From Sphingobacterium sp. CZ-UAM (GTDB taxonomy: Bacteria; Bacteroidota; Bacteroidia; Sphingobacteriales; Sphingobacteriaceae): a stretch of DNA of 64,000 bases. Below, one piece after another: positions 42,927-49,878 of this stretch. How positions within the stretch are numbered: the stretch's first letter is position 1; every line of letters begins with the position of its first letter. A model generated the notes under the pieces. The model did not search any database, was not told the DNA's origin, and saw only the letters and a program-made list of their open reading frames with translations. Location of the stretch: assembly GCF_002000245.1 (NCBI RefSeq), contig NZ_MTCM01000002.1, forward strand, positions 186,001 to 250,000, written 5' to 3'. The position numbers and the translations under genes are program-made.

Positions 42927-43760
42927 TTATGCTTTAATAAATAAACCTGCAATATTAAGTACAGCTTCTGCAGCAAGTGGTTCGTCAAATGCTTGAGTAG
43001 CGGCATTTGATGAAATTTTTCCCATATGACCAGAGAGGCTTGTGATATCCACTCCAGCTTGGATAATATTGTTTTCACCAGCATATATAGGGTCTACAAC
43101 TGCACCAATACCGGTGTCGTTGCTTCCTGTGATCCACGGTTTTTGATCAGCTGCGGCGCCTCCGCGGGCACGTCGCATCTGACGGATGTGTGAGGCATGT
43201 CTCGCTTCGACCGAATGAATCTGTAAGGCTGCTGTAAGTACGACCCGATTGCCAAGGAGTATTCCAGCCTGTCCTTTGTATGCCCGCACGCCAGTATCTT
43301 CAAATGCTTGCGCTACAGCTAAAAACGTGTCGTAATTACTAAAGACATTACCAAAAGTGCCACCAGCAGTAAAATCAAATGTGGGTTTAGAGACGGCTTT
43401 ATTACCGAGCACCTGTTTGAGGAAATTGACATGGGCAATTTCGTGGTCTCGAATGTTGGTGATGGCACCAAGGGGCTTTCCTGATGGAATAAGGCCCGCT
43501 TTAGCTACCCCCATTGTATAGTATTCCGCTTCGAGATATTCCAACGTCAACGCGTAATTTAACACGCCATTGACGTCAGTGGGTGCAGTAGCACCGTAAG
43601 CCTTTTTAAAGAGCTCGCTAACAAAAAAAGGGAGCGTCGCGAAAGTGATTTTTTTGCTTATAGAAGCAAGATTTTTAATAGCTTCACGACGAGGACTGAT
43701 TCGATCGCTAAATTCAGGATCTACAGTATTTATTTGTTCAAAAACGTTTAAAAGATTCAT
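42927..43760 (-). CDS. Ferritin-like domain protein (PF13668 type)
   Basis: A 277-residue protein with a hydrophobic segment near residues 38-52 (KITFATLPFFVSELF), probably for export. A ferritin-like four-helix bundle follows. Candidate metal-ligand motifs are ALTLEYLEAEYY (helix 1), IRDHEIAHVNFLKQVLG (helix 2), AQAFEDTGVRAYKG (helix 3) and HSVEARHASHIRQMR (helix 4). The group includes desiccation-related proteins of unknown activity. It overlaps functionally and in sequence with the gene 21 bases upstream. The neighbouring sigma/anti-sigma pair is a candidate regulator. Iron binding is likely from the carboxylate/histidine pattern but not shown. Confidence 0.85.
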   Translation of the reverse strand: MNLLNVFEQINTVDPEFSDRISPRREAIKNLASISKKITFATLPFFVSELFKKAYGATAPTDVNGVLNYALTLEYLEAEYYTMGVAKAGLIPSGKPLGAITNIRDHEIAHVNFLKQVLGNKAVSKPTFDFTAGGTFGNVFSNYDTFLAVAQAFEDTGVRAYKGQAGILLGNRVVLTAALQIHSVEARHASHIRQMRRARGGAAADQKPWITGSNDTGIGAVVDPIYAGENNIIQAGVDITSLSGHMGKISSNAATQAFDEPLAAEAVLNIAGLFIKA

Positions 43761-43781
43761 GATTGTCAGATTTTAGGTGAA

Positions 43782-44504
43782 TTAATAAGTTGGTAGATCC
43801 TTAACATCTATTTTTGATTTAATAAATGGTGCCGCAGCACTCAAAACAACGCTTGGGCTCTTGGCTAGATCTAGTCCATTGGAATCGACAACTTCCTGAT
43901 TCGCAAAACTACCATTGTCGATCATATCCCTGACCCAGGCGGCGTGCCGGGCTTCGACCGAAACGATTTTGCCCGCCAACAACAGATAGTTTGGATCTTT
44001 AATTAACCATCCCGCACCGTTATAGGCTGAAACACCCAGGTCTTCAAATGTTTTGGCGGTGGCCAAGACTGACGCTCGACTGCTAAAATTAATACCTGAT
44101 AAGTTGAATTCAAGACTAGATATAGCTTTCGCCCCTAAGGCCATTTTAAAAAACTCGCGATGAGCAATCTCGTGATCGCGGAGATCTGTAAAGAAAGCTT
44201 TTTCCATTTCCGAAATACCGGAATAAGGATTATTGACTAAGTGGATGTAAAATGCAGCTTCAAGTTGTTCCAATGCATATGCATAATTTAATATGGCAAT
44301 ATCTCCACTGCCAAAATACATGCCTTTACCACTATTGTCCATGTCATTATCATGGTCTTTTTTACAGCTTGTCATACCAAGTATGGCAATTGATGCTATG
44401 CTAGCACCTGTTAATTTCAGAAAGTCTCTTCGTCTGAAATCCTTTTTTTCAATTTCGCTATCGGAGATTGATGTTAAGGCGGTTTTTGATGTTATCTTTT
44501 TCAT
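43782..44504 (-). CDS. Ferritin-like domain protein with twin-arginine lipoprotein signal
   Basis: A 240-residue protein. The N-terminus has a twin-arginine motif (FRRRDFLKLTGASIA) followed by a hydrophobic stretch and lipobox-like GMTSC, so it may be exported folded and then lipidated. The mature bundle carries YALEQLEAAFY, LRDHEIAHREFFKMALG, AKTFEDLGVSAYNG and VSVEARHAAWVRDM, parallel to the gene downstream. The two are likely a duplicated pair acting together in the envelope. The first gene of the two-gene minus-strand operon. Activity unknown. Confidence 0.85.
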   Translation of the reverse strand: MKKITSKTALTSISDSEIEKKDFRRRDFLKLTGASIASIAILGMTSCKKDHDNDMDNSGKGMYFGSGDIAILNYAYALEQLEAAFYIHLVNNPYSGISEMEKAFFTDLRDHEIAHREFFKMALGAKAISSLEFNLSGINFSSRASVLATAKTFEDLGVSAYNGAGWLIKDPNYLLLAGKIVSVEARHAAWVRDMIDNGSFANQEVVDSNGLDLAKSPSVVLSAAAPFIKSKIDVKDLPTY

Positions 44505-44826
44505 AACAAAAATTTTTTAGTTTATAATTTTTCTGTACTTATAAGCATTTACGACTTTTTCGATTGCTTGGATTGCGGAAATTTATATTTTTTTTAATCC
44601 TGAAAAATTGAATTAAAGAATATCACCATTTTAATCAAAAATCCAGTTCGCGCTTTATACTTGATATTAATTAATTGAATAGAATAACTATTTTTCCACC
44701 TAATAGACCAAAATTTACCCCAACCTCGAGCGCATATTCTAGTAGATTTGACTCATAACTAAAATAAACCAAATTCCGAGAAAGTAAGCAGCGGTTAATT
44801 TGAGCTGATCAACCAATCAATCAGAT
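44505..44826. other. Intergenic region
   Basis: About 320 AT-rich bases between the divergent ferritin-like operon and a hypothetical gene. No consensus promoter, hairpin or open frame that I could support. Confidence 0.4.
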
Positions 44827-45216
44827 GTGATCGCTGATGGAAATCTTCGGATGATTTTAAGAACCAATAGAGACAAACAGACCATTATGTTAACTGAAAT
44901 CAATGCATATATGCATCTAAAAAAATATATCAGCATCAATGAGTTCGCTGATCTCGATATGAGTATTTTTTATTTTAAGAGAAGACCATTTATCGTTATG
45001 GATCTATCCAACGAAAAGATTTATTTTAACGAGAGCGGATTGGAGTGGTTGCGCACCGAAAAACAAGGAGAGCTGCCAGTTCAATGGATCCGAAGTAAGT
45101 ACCTCCCGACCAAAAAATGGGTAGGTTTTGCTATAGACAGCAAAAAAGATAATTTGATTTTGCAGTTGATTGATGATTATTATTCAGCTACGTACAATAT
45201 GCTACTCAGGAATTAG
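44827..45216 (+). CDS. Hypothetical cytoplasmic protein
   Basis: I do not recognise this 129-residue protein. The first possible start is a GTG at 44827, but an ATG at 44887 (MLTEINAYMHLKKY) may be the true one, giving 109 residues. It has no signal or membrane segment. It contains strand-like FYFKRRPFIVMDLSNEKIYFNE, an aromatic middle (LEWLRTEKQGELPVQWI, KKWVGFAID) and a C-terminal helix (LILQLIDDYYSATYNMLL). It is convergent with the DUF4369 gene, nine bases apart. Confidence 0.6.
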   Translation: MIADGNLRMILRTNRDKQTIMLTEINAYMHLKKYISINEFADLDMSIFYFKRRPFIVMDLSNEKIYFNESGLEWLRTEKQGELPVQWIRSKYLPTKKWVGFAIDSKKDNLILQLIDDYYSATYNMLLRN

Positions 45217-45224
45217 TGGGGATT

Positions 45225-45782
45225 TTAAAATAACGAATCTAAAATCCGTTGATTCACTTTGACCAGAAGAGTATCTTTCAATTCCTCCGCACTAAAAAAG
45301 CAAGGTTCCTTTATGCGTTTGCGTTCATCTGAGATACGGAATAGCCTTTCGTCTTTCAATTGAAGCGTTTGGTTTAACTCACTGCCTGATAGAATAGAAT
45401 TGCCGAGTGTATCATTGCTTCTTAATATTATTTTCCCGGATTCAAGGAAAATGCTCCTATAGTCATTTATGAAATCATAATTATGTGTAGGATTCTGATT
45501 TCTAGACAATGACGCAGATAGCGGATAATTCCCGATTTCACCCTTAAATCGGAAGGTGTTGTGCTTTACCTTTGCTGAATCTATGATAAGCTTCCCATTT
45601 TCCTTGTAGGTGAGATAGATGATATCATTATCTGACATGGCCTTGCCAACACCTACTATTTCGAATCGTTGCTGCGCAGAGAGGGGCGTTGTACTAAATA
45701 ATAAATTGATCGTATTAAATATGAGTACAAATCCGGTTGACGATAAGATTTTTAAATTCATTGTGTTAGCTTTAGTTTTCAT
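45225..45782 (-). CDS. DUF4369-type secreted protein without thioredoxin domain
   Basis: A 185-residue exported protein (signal ending PLSAQQ). It shows the DUF4369 pattern found at the N-terminus of many Bacteroidota TlpA/ResA-like thioredoxins: IVGVGKAMSDNDIIYLTYKENGKLIIDSAKVKHNTFRFKGEI in pieces, then SIFLESGKIILRSND, SGSELNQTLQ. Here the protein ends after a short helical tail (VNQRILDSLF) and no CxxC thioredoxin domain follows. It may be a natural short form or a truncation. Starts at 45782 and 45761 are both possible. It lies 81 bases downstream of a TIKI/EreA-like gene on the same strand. Confidence 0.75.
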   Translation of the reverse strand: MKTKANTMNLKILSSTGFVLIFNTINLLFSTTPLSAQQRFEIVGVGKAMSDNDIIYLTYKENGKLIIDSAKVKHNTFRFKGEIGNYPLSASLSRNQNPTHNYDFINDYRSIFLESGKIILRSNDTLGNSILSGSELNQTLQLKDERLFRISDERKRIKEPCFFSAEELKDTLLVKVNQRILDSLF

Positions 45783-45863
45783 TTAAAAATACCTAAAGTT
45801 TAATAGATCAGTTTAAATTGAAATAGCTTTTTAAAATTTTAGACAATCCTTTGCCGCTATATT

Positions 45864-46922
45864 CTAGTTCAATTTTGAAAGCGCTTTTGAATTTCTGAGT
45901 AAAAATACATATTGAAAATAATCTGTCGTAAAAGTCGTATTGCTCGGGGTAATATTCTCACCAAATATCCTTGACTTTACTGTGATTAGGTCTTGGGATG
46001 CGAAATAGGGTGACTTCTGCCCATTTAGCTTAAATAATGAAATGCTATTTGGCTGACTCAGTTTCTTGAGATCGTTAATTCCTTTTACTAACATAAGTGG
46101 CCCATCTGCATTTATCCAATTTACTTTTTCATCCGATGGAGTTGGGAATTGCGGATTCTTCGGAAGATACATTTCGCTATCAATAGGATAGCTTATCAAA
46201 CTTGTTATTTTGAGGCCAGAGTTCTTTAATTTTGCAGCGAAGGGAGTGCTAGAAGTATCTTTTCCCTGTTGTAAAACATGGAAAAAGCCAAATAACCCAT
46301 AAAATTTTTCACCTTTCAGATGATGTATTTTGATATATTTCGCTAGATTTTGCACCATTGCCGAATCTCTGGATATAGTCGATTTATCACTGACAAAGCT
46401 TTTGTCAATGCCAATAACTTTGATTTTTGCAGTGTCTGCTAGTCTTTGATTATAATCATGTATTTCAGCCCATTTACGATATAATTCGATACTGGATTGT
46501 TGGGGGATACGCTTGCGTATGGCGATAACAACCTCTTTTAGTAATGTCTCATCTTTGATGGATTTTGAAAGAAAAAGATTTAATTTGTCCGCATTTATAC
46601 TATCCATCTCCGCGATATAGTACTTAATATTCAGTTTTTTATTTAAATATAAAAAGAGCTCCTTATCCAGTTTTTGGTTATCAGCATAACCGTGGATTTC
46701 TCCAAACAAAAAAATATCCGAATTAAAGAAATTATCGTCGAATAATGTACTTGGAATGCTGTCCGTTACATCTGCCTTGTGGAGGCTTAAGTAATCTGTA
46801 TTTTTTTTGTTTACCGTTCCGATGAAAGTCTTATTGGAAATGATGATATAAAAAAAAGCAAGCGCAAGAATGGCTGATATGGAAACAAATGTGAACTTAA
46901 GAAACTTGAAAAACTTTTTCAT
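45864..46922 (-). CDS. TIKI/EreA/ChaN-superfamily-like membrane-anchored protein
   Basis: The ATG at 46922 gives 352 residues starting MKKFFKFLKF with an N-terminal membrane helix (about 9-30). The outside domain opens with IFLFGEIHGYADNQKLDKELF, the GE-x-H motif shared by the erythromycin esterase-like, TraB/TIKI and ChaN groups. Later motifs are YIAEMDSINADKLN and a GLFGFFHVLQQG segment that could supply a second histidine. These enzymes are metal-dependent hydrolases or peptidases, or haem-binding proteins. The exact activity here is not clear. The neighbour downstream is a DUF4369 protein. Confidence 0.65.
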   Translation of the reverse strand: MKKFFKFLKFTFVSISAILALAFFYIIISNKTFIGTVNKKNTDYLSLHKADVTDSIPSTLFDDNFFNSDIFLFGEIHGYADNQKLDKELFLYLNKKLNIKYYIAEMDSINADKLNLFLSKSIKDETLLKEVVIAIRKRIPQQSSIELYRKWAEIHDYNQRLADTAKIKVIGIDKSFVSDKSTISRDSAMVQNLAKYIKIHHLKGEKFYGLFGFFHVLQQGKDTSSTPFAAKLKNSGLKITSLISYPIDSEMYLPKNPQFPTPSDEKVNWINADGPLMLVKGINDLKKLSQPNSISLFKLNGQKSPYFASQDLITVKSRIFGENITPSNTTFTTDYFQYVFLLRNSKALSKLN

Positions 46923-47101
46923 AATTAGGTTTTTGCCAAAAATATTATTTTTCAATGATTGAAACAATAACTATTCGACTATTTAATTAAATTGATATCT
47001 AGTACGATCTAATAAAGTCTTATGCACGGCTAAATGGATCTAATATCTCGATCAATTTATGGTATTACCGATGATAAATTTTTATAAATGAGAAATAAAG
47101 G

Positions 47102-47120
47102 TATACTAACTGTTAGTATA
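47102..47120. promoter_or_regulatory. Perfect 19-base palindrome, operator-like
   Basis: TATACTAAC (47102-47110), one T, and GTTAGTATA (47112-47120) form a perfect dyad. It lies 75 bases before the TonB-domain gene and about 16 bases before a TTACTTTG (47137-47144) that resembles a -7 element. Spacing places the palindrome across the expected -33 region, where a TetR- or MarR-like repressor would act. Confidence 0.5.
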
Positions 47121-47194
47121 TAAAACGGCATTATTTACTTTGAAAGATTTAATCTATTTATTTCTTAAATTAGATATATGAAATTATTAAATTT

Positions 47195-47641
47195 ATGATA
47201 GGGCTAAATAGGATTTTTGCTATTTTATTGTTTGCTGTTCTTATGGTGAATGGGCAATCTCAAAAAGTGGGGGGCAACTTGCTAGACAATACGGCCAAAT
47301 CTATCCCACAGCTATCGTTTGCAGACACGACATTTGTTACACCTGACATCCCCGCAGAATTTATGGGTGGTGCTGCGGCTCTTCAAAAATTTACCAGCAA
47401 CAATTTGGAGTATCCGAAGGAGGTAATTGAACTGGGGATTAAAGGTAAGGTTGTAGCAGAATTTGTTGTAGAACCAACGGGTGAACTATCTCATATAAAA
47501 ATTATCAAATCACTTCATAAGGAATGTGACAAAGAGGTTATGCGGATCATTCAAAAAATGCCAAATTGGACTCCAGCAAAAAAAGATAATAAACCTGTGA
47601 GAAGCGTATGTACAATACCGGTTTATTTTAACTTTTATTGA
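47195..47641 (+). CDS. Secreted TonB C-terminal domain protein
   Basis: A 148-residue protein with an export signal (MIGLNRIFAILLFAVLMVNGQ) instead of the usual TonB membrane anchor and proline-rich linker. The mature part is one TonB C-terminal domain: MGGAAALQKFTSNNLEYPKEV at the start, GIKGKVVAEFVVEPTGELSHIKI, ECDKEVMRIIQKMPNWTPAKK and a closing VRSVCTIPVYFNF. It probably lies free in the periplasm, perhaps as a TonB competitor or partner of outer-membrane receptors. A palindrome upstream suggests dedicated control. Confidence 0.88.
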   Translation: MIGLNRIFAILLFAVLMVNGQSQKVGGNLLDNTAKSIPQLSFADTTFVTPDIPAEFMGGAAALQKFTSNNLEYPKEVIELGIKGKVVAEFVVEPTGELSHIKIIKSLHKECDKEVMRIIQKMPNWTPAKKDNKPVRSVCTIPVYFNFY

Positions 47642-47811
47642 TCACCGTAATGAGTAACATTTCTCGGAACCCAGTGAGGCAGCTTTGACCACATCCTATG
47701 TACTTAATAAGACGGATTAAATTATAAACGTATATCATCATACAAAGGACGATATGTGGGAATATATAAGTAAAGTCTACTAGCAACTCCCAGTTTGTAA
47801 GTCTTTGTTTT

Positions 47812-48189
47812 TTATTCAGGCAATTGCATAAAACTTGCACCAATTACTTGTAATGAACCGTTAACATGCTTCCATACCCTAAAATACCTAAATTTTCCCG
47901 CCAACGGTGCGCCCATAATTTTGCCTTTTGCAGTCATCGTAACAATAGAAATTGCAGTATCTCCAATAATATTTATCTCATCAATTTCCGTTGAAGCTTC
48001 TTCTATAATCATTGATTTCGATCGATGTGCATTTAAATCCATTTCTTTCGTTAGCATTTCTCCTGTCGGGGTAAGCGCTATGAGGTTATCATACAAAAGT
48101 TGGTCAAGTGTATCCACATCGCTTGCCTTCTGGGCAAGGAAAAGTTGATTTTCCGCTTCGGCGACGTCTTCTTTAGTGATTTTGTTCAT
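47812..48189 (-). CDS. NTF2-like (DUF4440) protein
   Basis: A 125-residue cytoplasmic protein with the cone-shaped NTF2-like fold pattern. It has an N-terminal helix (EDVAEAENQLFLAQKASDVDTLDQLLYDNL), then strands with LIALTPTGEMLTKEM, INIIGDTAISIVTMTAKG and a closing FRYFRVWKHVNGSLQVIGASF. This matches the DUF4440 group, used as small-molecule-binding or enzyme domains with very varied roles. The gene is alone on the minus strand and no substrate can be inferred. Confidence 0.85.
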   Translation of the reverse strand: MNKITKEDVAEAENQLFLAQKASDVDTLDQLLYDNLIALTPTGEMLTKEMDLNAHRSKSMIIEEASTEIDEINIIGDTAISIVTMTAKGKIMGAPLAGKFRYFRVWKHVNGSLQVIGASFMQLPE

Positions 48190-48405
48190 TTTCTGATTTT
48201 ATTATGAATAACATTTACTTTAAAAATAATAAATCATTATTGGTTGACGTTAATTTTATAAATTCTTTTTTGAAAGCTAGCCCCAATCAAGACAGTATCT
48301 CGCTTTATCAAATGAAAGCTATTCTTCAGATAATGAATGGTATAGGGTGGTGCTATTTGCTAAATTATACTGAAGTATTTATATTTAAGATATAGAAATC
48401 AAGAT

Positions 48406-48633
48406 ATGAAGTCGAAGTTAACAAAGCGATTTTTTATTCCATTATTAATGCTGATACTAGTAATAGTCTGACTGTATGTCTCTTTTCCGAATCTTGTTCT
48501 TTCTGGCTGGAGTACACTGATTATTCCGGGGTTAATACTTAAATTAACTATCATGGCAACAGTATCATGTTGTTTGCTATGGATTAGTATATTTCTCTTA
48601 TCCGATAGGACAGACTCGCGAAGCCGACATTAA
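48406..48633 (+). pseudogene. Small two-helix membrane protein gene with an in-frame TGA
   Basis: From the ATG at 48406 the frame reads MKSKLTKRFFIPLLMLILVIV, then TGA (48469-48471), then LYVSFPNLVLSGWSTLI and a second hydrophobic helix ending SIFLLSDRTDSRSRH before TAA at 48631. With the stop ignored it is a 75-codon protein with two membrane segments and a positively charged start, which looks like a real small inner-membrane protein. The TGA falls at the end of helix 1, where Trp is plausible. It is either a decayed gene or a sequencing error. Function unknown. Confidence 0.5.
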
Positions 48634-48648
48634 ACAGTTTTTTTGCGG

Positions 48649-48685
48649 GTTGCCTTTCTTAAATGTCCAATTTAAGAAAGGCAAC
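48649..48685. terminator. Long hairpin after the flavin reductase gene
   Basis: Arms GTTGCCTTTCTTAAA (48649-48663) and TTTAAGAAAGGCAAC (48671-48685) pair perfectly over 15 bases with a 7-base loop. Neither side ends in a T-run right after the stem. It lies ten bases downstream of the flavin reductase stop and probably serves as a terminator or 3' stabiliser for converging transcripts. Confidence 0.7.
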
Positions 48686-48695
48686 TACTGGCAAG

Positions 48696-49586
48696 CTACA
48701 TCAACAGCACCTTCCATGCATCCATCACGCGGCCATGTTCTAACAGATCCTTTGCTTTTAAATGCAGTTGCGTAATGCGGTTTTCGATTCTTGGATCAAG
48801 AAGTTCTTTTATCTCTTCAGTATTACGAAAGGCTTCTATTTCTTCATTGGAGGGTAGCGCATGAACAAGAGCCAATAGTCCTAGATTATTTCCGGTTAAT
48901 ATAGTGGAATGTCTGACCTCACCAGGAAAAGCGTCTATACCGATACCTATTCCAGACTTCTCTGCTGGTTTGGCAATCTTAAATAAATTATCACTCGTCA
49001 CCCTGCAGTACCAGTCGCCACCCAGACGTGCCACTAGATCTAGTTTATGCGGATCTATTTTGCCATTGTTATCCAAAATAGCTTCATTGATATGCATCCG
49101 TTTCACTTCTGCTATAATCAAATTTCCAGCTCCACCGTTTTTTCCCAGTGATATTACGTCATTTACTACACATTCCAATTGAATGCGCGATTCCGCTACC
49201 CGAGGTGGTCTTATCGTCTCCGATGCCAATTCAGTAAATCCGCCTTTCGAGAACTCGTTTACTTCTTTTGGATAATCTGCGCTTGTCAAATATGCTTGTT
49301 GAACCATCTCATAGCTAATGATATTAATTACACATTCAGGTATTTCCAGGACGTTTTCAAGCGTATGTTTCGTGCTGTTATCCTGTGCTCTGGTTGTGGG
49401 CGAAAAAACACATATCGGTGGATTGACACTGACCACATTAAAAAAACTAAATGGACTTAAATTGACTGTTCCGTTTTTATCGATCGTGGATGCAAAACAT
49501 ATCGGTCGTGGCGCAATGGCGGCATGTAGATAACCCTGTATTTCGGATGCTGTTGCCGATGATATATCAATTGTTTTTAAGCTCAT
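48696..49586 (-). CDS. Flavin reductase family (FMN-binding split barrel) protein
   Basis: A 296-residue cytoplasmic protein. The N-terminal 200 residues form the flavin reductase-like domain: AIAPRPICFASTIDKNGTVNLSPFSFFN as the opening, SVNPPICVFSP, CVINIISYEMVQQAYLTSADYPKEVNEF, and IQLECVVNDVISLG. These proteins bind FMN and either reduce flavin with NAD(P)H or act as oxidoreductases on unknown substrates. The C-terminal 90 residues (EVRHSTILTGNNLGLLALV) are an extension seen in this branch. A single gene with a hairpin at its 3' end. Confidence 0.9.
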   Translation of the reverse strand: MSLKTIDISSATASEIQGYLHAAIAPRPICFASTIDKNGTVNLSPFSFFNVVSVNPPICVFSPTTRAQDNSTKHTLENVLEIPECVINIISYEMVQQAYLTSADYPKEVNEFSKGGFTELASETIRPPRVAESRIQLECVVNDVISLGKNGGAGNLIIAEVKRMHINEAILDNNGKIDPHKLDLVARLGGDWYCRVTSDNLFKIAKPAEKSGIGIGIDAFPGEVRHSTILTGNNLGLLALVHALPSNEEIEAFRNTEEIKELLDPRIENRITQLHLKAKDLLEHGRVMDAWKVLLM

Positions 49587-49878
49587 TCAATTTTTTATTT
49601 ATGTGAGTTCGGATTAAGAAAAGTGTAAAGAGTAGGGGGCGGCTTGCCTTCTATCGATGAAATTACAGAAATTTTTGTAAACATTCTTCATTGTTATTTG
49701 AAGACATGTTGATTATTTAGATTTGGTATCAACACGGATATGGCCAATACTTAGCGGATGTATACTGCAAAAGAATAGATGAATCTATAATGGTCGATTT
49801 GAAAATACTGTGGTATAATTTCAATGTAAATATGGGATAGCAATTAACTTTGCTATTTTTGGATAAACTTAGATCCTA
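49587..49878. other. Divergent intergenic region
   Basis: About 290 bases between the flavin reductase start and the receptor gene. It holds a possible promoter (49697-49725) pointing to the receptor. Nothing else stands out. Confidence 0.4.
49697..49725 (+). promoter_or_regulatory. Possible promoter of the TonB receptor gene
   Basis: TTTG (49697-49700) and TAGATTTG (49718-49725) resemble the Bacteroidetes promoter, but the 17-base spacer is shorter than the usual 19-21. It would leave a leader of about 150 bases before the GTG start. Confidence 0.4.

Noticed and set aside
48204..48395. 63-residue open frame on the plus strand before the small membrane gene
   Set aside because: No recognisable domain or signal; composition fits AT-rich non-coding DNA. 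It could be a remnant, but I cannot support it as a gene.
40784..48633. Genome-wide TGA-to-Trp recoding as an explanation for the two TGA-interrupted frames
   Set aside because: Several intact genes in the window end at TGA followed by other genes or non-coding DNA (for example at 28420, 40644 and 47641), so TGA is a normal stop.
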